Assembly (NCBI RefSeq): GCF_016921115.1
Contig: NZ_JAFFZS010000023.1
Location: forward strand, 1-64,000
DNA: 64,000 nucleotides
Origin: Streptomyces actuosus
GTDB lineage: Bacteria > Actinomycetota > Actinomycetes > Streptomycetales > Streptomycetaceae
Direction of reading: 5' to 3'
Notes under the pieces: generated by a model
What the model was told of the DNA's origin: nothing
Database searches by the model: none
What the model saw: the letters and a program-made list of their open reading frames with translations, nothing else
Translations under genes and position numbers: made by a program
Shown here: positions 9,333 to 17,199 of the stretch, piece by piece
Layout of the letters: each line of letters starts with the position of its first letter
Position numbering within the stretch: position 1 is the stretch's first letter

Positions 9333-9411
9333 GGGAGGACGAGGAGAGCAGGGAGCGGGACGGGGGGGGGAGGCAGGGGGGAGGGACAGGGGGAGCGAGC
9401 CGGGGGGAGGG
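9333..9411 (+). repeat. Purine-rich poly-G tract
   Basis: The spacer between the aldehyde dehydrogenase promoter and the ABC ATPase 3' end holds runs of 4 to 9 G separated by short A/C spacers, in GGGGGAGGGACAGGGGG style. No gene is present. It meets the pattern of a G-quadruplex former and could stop transcripts leaving the ATPase gene. Confidence 0.5.
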
Positions 9412-9426
9412 CGGACGGAGCCGGCG

Positions 9427-10758
9427 TCATTCCGCCAGATCGGGCAGGCGCGCCGGGGCCGGGCAGATGCGTTCACCGTGCTGGTCGAAGACGAAGAGGT
9501 GGGCGAGGTCGACGAGAAGGGGCACCTGCATGCCGTGCCGCAGGTCGATGTCGGGCGTGGTGCGCACCACCAGGTCGCCGGGCAGGTGGGCGGGCTCCGG
9601 GCCGGGCGCGGCGTCGGCCGGGCGGTCGAGGACCGCCACGGACCCGGCGCGCAGGGCTTCCGCGCGCTCGCGCAGCCGGTCCAGGACCGAGCCGTCGCGG
9701 CGGCGGCGCCGGGCGGGCCGGCTGGCCGGGCGCGGGTTCTCCAGATCGGGCACGACCGCCGGGCGCGAGCCTGTGTTGAAGTGGACGAGCGCCTCGTGGC
9801 CCTGGAACTCCACGTACTCCACGAGGCCGGTCAGCGGCACCTCGCCCGGGCGGGCGGACGCGTGCTTGGCGATGCGGACGGCCTCCGAGCGCAACCCCAC
9901 GATCACCTCACGGCCCTGCTGCACGCGCAGCAGCTGGTGGTCCAGGGAGAGGGGTTCGGGCAGCCGCAGGAACTGCTTGCCGAGGCTGATGGTCATGGCG
10001 CCGTCGAGCGGGGCGCGGACCAGGCCGCGCAGCAGGTTGATGCGCGGGGTACCGACGAACGCGGCGACGAAGACGTTGCGCGGCAGCGCGTAGACCTCGC
10101 GCGGGGTGCCGACCTGCTGGAGCACGCCGCTGCGCATGACCGCGACCCGGTCGCCGAGCGACATGGCCTCGGACTGGTCGTGGGTGACGTACACCGTGGT
10201 GGCCCCGAGCTCCCGGGTCAGCTTGGATATCTCGGCCCGCAGATGGTTGCGGAGCTTGGCGTCGAGATTGGACAGCGGCTCGTCCATCAGGAAGGCGGAG
10301 GGGTGGCGGGCGATGGCCCGGCCCATGGCGACACGCTGGCGTTCGCCGCCGGAGAGCTGGGCGGGATAGCGGTCCAGGAGGTCCTCGATGCCGAGCATGC
10401 GGGCGGTGGCGTCCACGCGCGGGCGCGGATCGCCGCCGGGGTTCTCGATGCGCAGCGGGAATCCGATGTTGTCGCCGCTGGTCATGCTCGGGTAGAGGGC
10501 GAAGCTCTGGAACACCATGGCCATGTCCCGGCCGGACGGGGGCAGGTCGTTGGACCGCTCGCCGTCGAGCAGCAGGGTGCCGTCGGTGATGTCCTCCAGC
10601 CCCGCGATCATGCGCAGCACGGTGGACTTGCCGCAGCCCGAGGGGCCGAGCAGGACCAGGAACTCGCCGGGCGCGATGTCCAGCGAGAGCCGGTCCACCA
10701 CGCGGGTGCCTTTCGTGTAGACCTTGCTCACGTCGTGCAGGGAGATGGCGCGTGTCAT
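9427..10758 (-). CDS. Orphan sugar-type ABC transporter ATPase (MalK/UgpC/MsiK-like)
   Basis: 443 residues. The ATPase domain has Walker A GPSGCGKST, signature LSGGERQRVAMGRA, Walker B AFLMDEP and the switch His (YVTHDQSEAM). It continues into the C-terminal regulatory domain of the CUT1 family (VIVGLRSEAV). That domain is split by a charged insert of about 60 residues (from PRPASRPARRRRRDG to PAHLPGD), which lengthens the protein compared with a usual 370-380. No permease or binding protein is adjacent, as for MsiK, which serves several sugar importers. GGGGAC precedes the ATG. Confidence 0.9.
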   Translation of the reverse strand: MTRAISLHDVSKVYTKGTRVVDRLSLDIAPGEFLVLLGPSGCGKSTVLRMIAGLEDITDGTLLLDGERSNDLPPSGRDMAMVFQSFALYPSMTSGDNIGFPLRIENPGGDPRPRVDATARMLGIEDLLDRYPAQLSGGERQRVAMGRAIARHPSAFLMDEPLSNLDAKLRNHLRAEISKLTRELGATTVYVTHDQSEAMSLGDRVAVMRSGVLQQVGTPREVYALPRNVFVAAFVGTPRINLLRGLVRAPLDGAMTISLGKQFLRLPEPLSLDHQLLRVQQGREVIVGLRSEAVRIAKHASARPGEVPLTGLVEYVEFQGHEALVHFNTGSRPAVVPDLENPRPASRPARRRRRDGSVLDRLRERAEALRAGSVAVLDRPADAAPGPEPAHLPGDLVVRTTPDIDLRHGMQVPLLVDLAHLFVFDQHGERICPAPARLPDLAE

Positions 10759-10929
10759 GAGTCGTCCCCAGAGGCTGCCACTGGGCGCCGGCGCTCAGCG
10801 GTCGGACGCTCCTCGCGGAACGCAAGGGGCGTTTGAGTCACGGAAGTTAACGGAATGCATGCGCCGGGGGGAAGAGCCGGGAGGCATCACGTTCTCCCGC
10901 CCACGGATCGGGAGGGCGGACCTCCGGAT

Positions 10930-11151
10930 TCAGCGCGGGACAACCGGTCCGTGCGGGGCGTCCGGTCCGTGCGGGGCGCGGACTTCGGCGAGGTGGGCGA
11001 GCACGACGACGCCTCCGCTGTACCCGGGCCGGCGGTGACGGGTACCGCCGCAGGTGATCAGCCGCAGCTCGGGGCGACCGCGGTCGCCGTGGACCTCCTG
11101 GTCGGGGAAGTCCGCCTTCTCGTACGACTTCACGGCGTCGACGCTGTACAC
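10930..11151 (-). pseudogene. 3' fragment of a class F sortase gene
   Basis: The frame reads VYSVDAVKSYEKADFPDQ, then PELRLITCGGTRHRRPGYSG, then VVVLAHL. This matches the C-terminal end of actinobacterial class F sortases, with the catalytic Cys (LITCGG) and the following Arg kept. The upstream part with the catalytic His is missing: going upstream the same frame runs directly into the stop of the molybdopterin oxidoreductase at 11257-11259. No start with a ribosome-binding site is evident. It is best read as a deletion remnant. Confidence 0.6.
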
Positions 11152-11256
11152 CGCAGGAAGGCTCCGCGGGGCGAGGCCTCGCGCGGAACGGCGGCGTCGT
11201 CCCGTGCCGCGGCACCCCGGCCGGCGCCCCGCCTGCCCGGTGCGCCCCGCCCCGGC

Positions 11257-13488
11257 TCAGCGAAGGGCGGTGAGTTCGACCGGGATGCCGTTGAGCACCG
11301 CGTTGCCGGACAGCGGGTCGAGCAGGCTGCCGTCCAGCAACTGGTTGACGTTGACGCCCGGGGTGGTGGAGGCGTGGCCGAGCCGGGTGCCGGGGCGGTC
11401 GTGGCCCCAGCCGTGCGGCAGGCTCACCACGCCCGGCCGGACGTCCTCGGTGATCTCGGCGCGGGCGACGACCTCTCCCCCGGCTCCCTCGACACGGACG
11501 TCCGCTCCGTCGCGGACGGCGAGACGGGCGGCGTCGGCCGGGTTCAGCTGCAGGGTGCAGCGGTTGGTGCCGCCGGTCAGGGCGGGGATGTTGTGCATCC
11601 AGCTGTTGTTGGAACGCAGGTGGCGGCGGCCGACCAGGACGAGGCCGTCCGGCCGCTCGGCCATGGCGTGCCGCAGCCGGGGCAGGTCGTCGGCGATGGG
11701 CTGCGGCAGCAGCTCCACCTTGCCGCTGGGGGTCTTCAGCGGCTGCGGCAGACGCGACCGGAGCGGTCCGAGGTCGATGCCGTGGGGACGCGCGAGCAGC
11801 GCGGCCAGGTTCAGGCCGTCCGGGCGGACACCGAATCCGTCGCCGTAGGGGCCCAGGCGGAGCATCATGTCCAGGCGCCGCTCCGGGCCGCTGGTACCGG
11901 TGAGCTGTTCCGCCAGCTCCCTCGGGTCGCGGCCGTGCACGGGCGAGTGCTCCTCGCGGACCGCCTTGCCCAGCGTCTGGCCGATCACCAGGTCGTCGAC
12001 GGCACCGGGCTCGGCGCCGTGCATGCCGGTCACGGCGAGGATCAGCCGCGCCATGATCTCCGTCTCCGCCATCCGGCCGGGCTCCAGCGGAACGGCCGGG
12101 CGGCTGTAGCGGACCTGATTGCGCACGGCGAGGGTGTTGAAGGCGAAGTCGTGGTGCGGGCTCTGGGAGGGCGGCGGCGGGGGCAGGACGACGTCGGCGT
12201 GGCGGGCGGTCTCGTTCAGGTAGGGGTCGACGCTGACCATGAAGTCCAGGGACGCCAGGGCCTTGTCGAGGCGGTTCCCGTCGGGGGCGGAGAGCACGGG
12301 GTTGGCGGCGACGGCGATGACCGCGCGGACCGGCTCGCCCTCCTCGGTGGCGGTGTCGATCTCCTCGGCGAGCGCGGAGATCGGCAGCTCCCCCTTGGCC
12401 TCGGGGTGCCGGCCCACCCGGGAGTGCCAGCGCCCCAGCCGGAAGCCGTGGCCGGGGCCGGCCGGCCGGGGCGTCCGGTCGGTGGCGGCCTGCGGGAAGA
12501 GCGCGCCGCCGGGGCGGTCGAGGTTGCCGGTGAGGATGGCGAGGACGTCCACGAGCCAGCTGGCCAGTGTGCCGTGCGGGACGGTACAGCTGCCGATGCG
12601 GCCGTAGACGGCGGCGGACTCGGCGGCGGCCAGCTCGCGGGCGAGGGTGCGGATGAGGGTGGGCTCGACGTCGCAGGCGGCGGCCACACCCTCCGGCGTG
12701 AACTCCTTGATCGCGGCCCTCAGCTCGTCGAGCCCCAGGACGTGCGGCGCGAGGTCGCCGAGGGCGACGAGGTCCTCCTCGAAGAGGACGTGGGCCAGGG
12801 CGGCCAGCAGGAGGGCGTCGGTGCCGGGCCGGATCGCGACGTGGCGGTCGGCGAGCTTCGCGGTGCGGGTACGGCGCGGGTCGACCACTGTCAGGGTCCC
12901 GCCCCGCGCCCGGAGCGCCTTGAGCCGGCCGGGGAAGTCGGGGGCGGTGCACAGGCTGCCGTTGGACTCCAGGGGGTTGGCGCCGATCAGGAGCAGGTGG
13001 TCGGTGCGGTCCAGGTCGGGCACGGGGATGGCGTTGGCATCACCGTAGAGGAGCCCGCTGGAGACGTGCTTGGGCATCTGGTCGACGGTGGAGGCGGTGA
13101 ACAGGCTGCGGGTGCCGAGCCCGGCGAGCAGGACCGTCGGGTAGAGGGCCCCGGCCATGGTGTGCACGTTGGGGTTGCCGAGGACGACGCCCACGGCGTG
13201 CGGGCCGTGCCGCTCGACGATCGGGCGGATCCCGGCGGCGATGGCGTCGAAGGCCTCCTCCCAGGTGGCCTCGCTGAGCTCGCCCCCTCGGCGGACCAGG
13301 GGGGTGCGCAGCCGGTCGGGGTCGCCGTCGACGGCACCGAAGGCGGCGCCCTTGGGGCAGATGAAACCCTTGCTGAACACGTCCTCGCGGTCACCGCGGG
13401 CCCCGGTGACCCGGGTGCCGTCGATGGTCAGGGTCAACCCGCAGGTGGCCTCGCACAGAGGGCAGATTCGCAGGGCGGAGCGGGACAC
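11257..13488 (-). CDS. Molybdopterin-dependent oxidoreductase with [4Fe-4S] centre
   Basis: 743 residues, DMSO reductase family. The N-terminus has the iron-sulfur motif CPLCEATCG followed by FICPKG (CX2CX3C...C), then three molybdopterin domains and the C-terminal dinucleotide-binding domain (RSNNSWMHNIP, GWGHDRPGTRLGHA). No Tat signal is visible, so it is probably cytoplasmic, like assimilatory nitrate-reductase or formate-dehydrogenase-type enzymes. The substrate cannot be assigned. The GTG at 13488 has GGGAGGA at optimal distance. An 18-bp palindrome upstream and the nearby TetR suggest repression. A sortase remnant follows its stop. Confidence 0.92.
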   Translation of the reverse strand: MSRSALRICPLCEATCGLTLTIDGTRVTGARGDREDVFSKGFICPKGAAFGAVDGDPDRLRTPLVRRGGELSEATWEEAFDAIAAGIRPIVERHGPHAVGVVLGNPNVHTMAGALYPTVLLAGLGTRSLFTASTVDQMPKHVSSGLLYGDANAIPVPDLDRTDHLLLIGANPLESNGSLCTAPDFPGRLKALRARGGTLTVVDPRRTRTAKLADRHVAIRPGTDALLLAALAHVLFEEDLVALGDLAPHVLGLDELRAAIKEFTPEGVAAACDVEPTLIRTLARELAAAESAAVYGRIGSCTVPHGTLASWLVDVLAILTGNLDRPGGALFPQAATDRTPRPAGPGHGFRLGRWHSRVGRHPEAKGELPISALAEEIDTATEEGEPVRAVIAVAANPVLSAPDGNRLDKALASLDFMVSVDPYLNETARHADVVLPPPPPSQSPHHDFAFNTLAVRNQVRYSRPAVPLEPGRMAETEIMARLILAVTGMHGAEPGAVDDLVIGQTLGKAVREEHSPVHGRDPRELAEQLTGTSGPERRLDMMLRLGPYGDGFGVRPDGLNLAALLARPHGIDLGPLRSRLPQPLKTPSGKVELLPQPIADDLPRLRHAMAERPDGLVLVGRRHLRSNNSWMHNIPALTGGTNRCTLQLNPADAARLAVRDGADVRVEGAGGEVVARAEITEDVRPGVVSLPHGWGHDRPGTRLGHASTTPGVNVNQLLDGSLLDPLSGNAVLNGIPVELTALR

Positions 13489-13533
13489 GGGTCCTCCCGG
13501 GGATGGCAGCGGTGGCGCACGACTCGGGGCCGA

Positions 13534-13551
13534 GCATACCGACCGGTATGC
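13534..13551 (-). promoter_or_regulatory. 18-bp palindrome upstream of the molybdopterin oxidoreductase
   Basis: GCATACCGACCGGTATGC is a palindrome with perfect 8-bp arms around AC, 46 nt upstream of the start codon. Size and symmetry fit a TetR operator. The TetR encoded at 13829-14446 on the same strand is the obvious candidate, but this is inference. Confidence 0.55.
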
Positions 13552-13665
13552 ATCCTGCCCAGGGTTCTCCGCCCGGCACCACCCACCGGCCCCCTCGACC
13601 CGGCACCGTCGGCCGGATCCGCGCCCTCGCCTGCCACCGTCACCGCCACCCCGGGCTCCACCCGA

Positions 13666-13733
13666 CCCGGACGCCCGAGTCCGCGGCACCCCGCCCGGAC
13701 GCCCGAGTCCGCGGCACCCCGCCCGGACGCCCG
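13666..13733 (+). repeat. 28-bp tandem repeat
   Basis: Two identical adjacent 28-bp units (13666-13693, 13694-13721) beginning CCCGGACGCCCGAGT, followed by a partial third unit. They lie in the spacer between the oxidoreductase and the TetR gene and look like a recent tandem duplication. Confidence 0.7.
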
Positions 13734-13828
13734 CGCCGCGCCCCGGCCGCCAGTGCGTACCCGGCGTCCGGCGTCGCCCACCCCGGCCCCGCCGGCCTTC
13801 GCCTGCGGTCCGGCCTCCGGGGCCCGCT

Positions 13829-14446
13829 TCAGTCCAGCACGCGCCCGAGGTACGCCCGCAGCAGCGCACGCATCTCGGCGATGATCTTCTCGTCGCCCTC
13901 CGGGTCCACCCGGAAGGCCAGTTGGACGAGGGTGTCCGCGGCCTCCACCGCGACGAGGAGGGTGCGGCGCAGGTCCTCGTCGGGCACACGCCCGAGGTGG
14001 GCCGCGAGCAACCCGGTGAGGCGGTCGGCGACCCGGTGGTTGGGCTCGCCGTCACGGGTGCCGACCGGGATCTGGTTGCCGAAGTCGACGAGGGAGAACC
14101 CGGGCGCGGTGCGCTTCATGGCGAGGTACTCGTCGAGGACGGCGTCCAGGGCTGCGCGCCACTCCCGCGGCCCGGTGGCGCCCAGCCGGAGGGCGACCCG
14201 CTCGGACCAGCGCTCAAGGTTGCGCTGGGCGAGGGCGTCGACCATCTGTCTCTTGTTGCCGAAGAAGCGGTAGACGGAGCCGATGGGGACACCGGCGCGC
14301 AGCGCGACGGCGCGCGTGCTCAGGGCTTCGTATCCGACCTCGTCGAGCAGGTCGGCGCAGGCGTCGAGGATCCTGCTGAGCCGCTCGGCACTGCGCCGCT
14401 GCACGGGCGCTCGGCGTAGCGATGTCGCGTGGGGCACGGGCTTCAT
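13829..14446 (-). CDS. TetR-family transcriptional regulator
   Basis: 205 residues. An N-terminal basic extension is followed by the HTH (YEALSTRAVALRAGVPIGSVYRFFGNKRQMVDAL) and a C-terminal domain (DEYLAMKRTAPGFSLVDFGNQ) typical of a widespread Streptomyces TetR subgroup. The ATG at 14446 has GGAGAGG six bases upstream. It lies upstream of the molybdopterin oxidoreductase on the same strand with a 340-nt spacer, and divergent from hmgA. The 18-bp palindrome near the oxidoreductase may be its operator. Confidence 0.92.
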   Translation of the reverse strand: MKPVPHATSLRRAPVQRRSAERLSRILDACADLLDEVGYEALSTRAVALRAGVPIGSVYRFFGNKRQMVDALAQRNLERWSERVALRLGATGPREWRAALDAVLDEYLAMKRTAPGFSLVDFGNQIPVGTRDGEPNHRVADRLTGLLAAHLGRVPDEDLRRTLLVAVEAADTLVQLAFRVDPEGDEKIIAEMRALLRAYLGRVLD

Positions 14447-14972
14447 GATGCCTCTCCGCCGGGGTCCGGTGAACCTCGGCCCTGTGTACGCACGGCGACG
14501 CCCTCCGTACTCACCGCGCGGGGCGGATCCACGTCCCGCCCTGAACGCCACGTCACGGCGACGGCGCACGCCCTCGTCACCGCCGGGAGGGAGCCCGTCC
14601 AGCGGCGCGGAATCCGGGCGCCCGCCCTCCGCCCACGCGCCACACCGCCCCGCTTCCGGGTCCGCGCGCCGAGCCGGGGATCCGCCGCCGACCCGCTCTC
14701 GACACAGCCGCGCACGGGAGATCACCCCCCCCTGCGGGATCCGCCCTCCGCCCGCCCCGGGAGCGTGAGCGGTTGCGGGATCCGCCGGCCACCCGTACCC
14801 GCCGCCGCCCGCAGCCCGCGATCCGGCCGACGGAGAACCGCCCGGTCGCACGCGCCGGGACAAATTCGTCGCGTCCACGACATGACACAGACGCTTCCCC
14901 CGCACCCGGGACCGGCCCGATCGCCCGGACCGGGTTCCGGCCTTCCTCGCGGCACGCGGACCGGCACACCTC
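14447..14972. other. Long spacer upstream of hmgA, no gene seen
   Basis: About 525 nt between the TetR start and the hmgA promoter. Several frames are open because of GC bias, but none has a ribosome-binding site with protein-like composition. The hmgA frame is also open upstream through this stretch, without family resemblance. Confidence 0.5.
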
Positions 14973-15013
14973 TTGCGCAGGCGGCGATCGCAATCCTACG
15001 GTGTTGCATAGGA
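14973..15013 (+). promoter_or_regulatory. hmgA promoter with inverted repeat
   Basis: TTGCGC (14973-14978) and TACGGT (14997-15002) are spaced by 18 nt. TCCTA and TAGGA (14994-14998, 15009-15013) form an inverted repeat over the -10 and the expected start site. The GntR-family gene directly downstream of hmgA is a candidate binder. Confidence 0.45.
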
Positions 15014-15040
15014 ATCAGCACCACTAGGGAGCGAGTGAAC

Positions 15041-16354
15041 ATGAGCGGGGACGCGCGGAAGACCGCCGAGGGACTGGCCTATCTCTCCGGCTTCGGCAAC
15101 GAGCACGGCTCCGAGGCGGTTCCGGGCGCCCTGCCCGAGGGTCGCAACTCACCCCAGCGCGCGCCGCTGGGGCTGTACGCGGAGCAGCTGAGCGGTACGG
15201 CGTTCACCGAGCCGCGGGCCCACAACCGCCGCTCCTGGCTGTACCGGATCCGCCCCTCGGCCGCTCACCCCGCGTTCACCCGCGCCGGCAACGGCGCCCT
15301 GCGCACGGCCCCCTTCACCGAGGCGGTGCCGGACCCGAACCGCCTGCGCTGGAACCCGCTGCCGCGGCCGGAGCGGGGCACGGACTTCCTCGCGGGCCTG
15401 TGGACGCTGGGCGGCAACGGCGACGCCGCCCAGCGTGCCGGCATGGCCGTGCACCTCTACCACGCGGACGCCTCCATGGAGCGCGTCTTCAGCGACGCGG
15501 ACGGCGAGCTGCTGATCGTCCCGGAGCACGGCGGGCTGCTGCTGCGCACCGAGTTCGGTCTGCTGCACGCCGAGCCGGGCGACGTGGCGCTGATCCCGCG
15601 CGGTGTGCGCTTCCGGGTGGAGCTGCTGGACGAGACCGCGCGCGGCTACGTCTGCGAGAACTACGGCGCGTCCTTCCGTCTGCCCGACCTCGGCCCGATC
15701 GGCGCCAACGGCCTGGCCAACGCGCGGGACTTCCGCGCCCCGGTCGCCGCGTACGAGGACGTGGAGGGCCCGGTGGAGGTGGTGAACAAGTACTGTGGCA
15801 GCCTCTGGACGGCCACCTACGGCCACTCGCCGCTGGACGTGGTCGCCTGGCACGGCAACTACCTGCCGTACGTCTACGACCTGCGCCGCTTCAACGTCAT
15901 CGGCTCCATCTCCTACGACCACCCCGACCCGTCGATCTTCACGGTGCTGACCTCGCCGTCCGACACCCCGGGCCTGGCGAGCGTGGACTTCGTGGTCTTC
16001 GCGCCGCGCTGGCTGGTCGGCGAGGACACCTTCCGGCCGCCGTACTTCCACCGGAACGTGATGAGCGAGTACATGGGCCTGATCGAGGGCGCCTACGACG
16101 CGAAGGCCGAGGGCTTCGTGCCGGGCGGCGGCTCGCTGCACAACATGATGTCGGCGCACGGCCCGGACCGGGAGACGTTCGACCGGGCGAGTGCGGCGGA
16201 GCTGAAGCCGCAGAAGGTCGACGACGGCCTGGCGTTCATGTTCGAGACGCGCTGGCCGGTGAACCTGACCCCGCAGGCGGCGGACGCCGAGCACCTGCAG
16301 CAGCGCTACGACGACGTGTGGCAGGGCCTGGAGCGGCACTTCAGGGCGTTGTGA
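15041..16354 (+). CDS. hmgA: Homogentisate 1,2-dioxygenase
   Basis: 437 residues, full length for the family. It opens the ring of homogentisate to maleylacetoacetate in tyrosine and phenylalanine breakdown. The N-terminus YLSGFGNEHGSEAVPGALPEG is diagnostic. The iron ligands of the C-terminal cupin are visible: a His and Glu in YFHRNVMSEYMGL and a His in GGSLHNMMSAHG. The ATG at 15041 follows AGGGAG. Other pathway genes (hpd, fumarylacetoacetase) are not in the window. The adjacent GntR gene may regulate it. Confidence 0.97.
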   Translation: MSGDARKTAEGLAYLSGFGNEHGSEAVPGALPEGRNSPQRAPLGLYAEQLSGTAFTEPRAHNRRSWLYRIRPSAAHPAFTRAGNGALRTAPFTEAVPDPNRLRWNPLPRPERGTDFLAGLWTLGGNGDAAQRAGMAVHLYHADASMERVFSDADGELLIVPEHGGLLLRTEFGLLHAEPGDVALIPRGVRFRVELLDETARGYVCENYGASFRLPDLGPIGANGLANARDFRAPVAAYEDVEGPVEVVNKYCGSLWTATYGHSPLDVVAWHGNYLPYVYDLRRFNVIGSISYDHPDPSIFTVLTSPSDTPGLASVDFVVFAPRWLVGEDTFRPPYFHRNVMSEYMGLIEGAYDAKAEGFVPGGGSLHNMMSAHGPDRETFDRASAAELKPQKVDDGLAFMFETRWPVNLTPQAADAEHLQQRYDDVWQGLERHFRAL

Positions 16355-16406
16355 CGGCCGTGCCGTCCGGCTCGCCCTTGCACTGAACGATCTCCGACCG
16401 GTACGG

Positions 16407-17165
16407 ATGGGCCCCGTGACCTCCTTCGCCCCGGACTCCGTCGTCCTGAACCGCAAGCTGCCCCTGTGGTACCAGGTGTCGCAGTCGCTGCGCGCCTCCA
16501 TACTGGGCCGCTCGCCGCACGACCCGCTGCGCCTGCCCACGGAGGAGCAGCTGGCCGGGCACTACGGCGTGAGCGTGCTGACGATGCGGCAGGCGCTGAA
16601 GGAGCTGGAGGACGAGGGGCTCATCACCCGGCACCGGCGCCGCGGGACGTTCATCGAACCGGACGTCCGGCGCGGTGCCCCGGTGCGACTGCTCGGCTCG
16701 GTGGACGCGATCGTGGCCCAGCAGTCCGGCATGACGACCGAGCTCCTCGGCCACGGCGGCCAACCGGTGCCCGCCGAACTGGCCGAGTACTTCCCGGACC
16801 TCGCCGAGGTCGCCGCGTACCACCGGCTGCGCGGCGACGAGAAGACCGGCGAGCCGACCAACCACGCGCGCAACTGGGTCCGCCCGGAACTGGCCGCCCG
16901 CATCGACCCCGAGGACCTGGTGCGCTGGCCCATGACGAAGGTGCTGCGGGACGTCGTGGGCGCGGACATCAGCAGGATCACGGACACCGTGGAGGCGCGG
17001 ATCGCCGACCCGGAGACGGCCCGGCTCCTCCAAGTGCCGCTGCTCAGCCCGATCCTGCACTACACCGGTGTGACCTACGACACCGGCGGCCGGGTGCTGG
17101 ACGTGGCGGTCATCCACTACCGGGGCGACCGCTTCTCCTTCACCGTGACGCTGGACGCGACCTGA
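16407..17165 (+). CDS. GntR-family regulator, HutC/UTRA subgroup
   Basis: 252 residues. An N-terminal GntR winged helix (LPLWYQVSQSLRASI, LPTEEQLAGHYGVSVLTMRQALKELEDEGLI) is followed by a UTRA effector domain (HARNWVRPELAARI, ILHYTGVTYDTGGRVLDVAVIHYRGDRFSF). It lies 52 nt downstream of hmgA and may control homogentisate catabolism (inference from position). No Shine-Dalgarno precedes the ATG, and a GTG three codons on is equally possible. Confidence 0.9.
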   Translation: MGPVTSFAPDSVVLNRKLPLWYQVSQSLRASILGRSPHDPLRLPTEEQLAGHYGVSVLTMRQALKELEDEGLITRHRRRGTFIEPDVRRGAPVRLLGSVDAIVAQQSGMTTELLGHGGQPVPAELAEYFPDLAEVAAYHRLRGDEKTGEPTNHARNWVRPELAARIDPEDLVRWPMTKVLRDVVGADISRITDTVEARIADPETARLLQVPLLSPILHYTGVTYDTGGRVLDVAVIHYRGDRFSFTVTLDAT

Positions 17166-17199
17166 CCCCCGCCCGGGGGCCCGTCGTACGATGCCCGGC

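Noticed and set aside
14429..15040. N-terminal extension of hmgA
   Set aside because: The frame is open upstream of 15041 but lacks family similarity, and a good ribosome-binding site and the conserved N-terminus mark the ATG at 15041.
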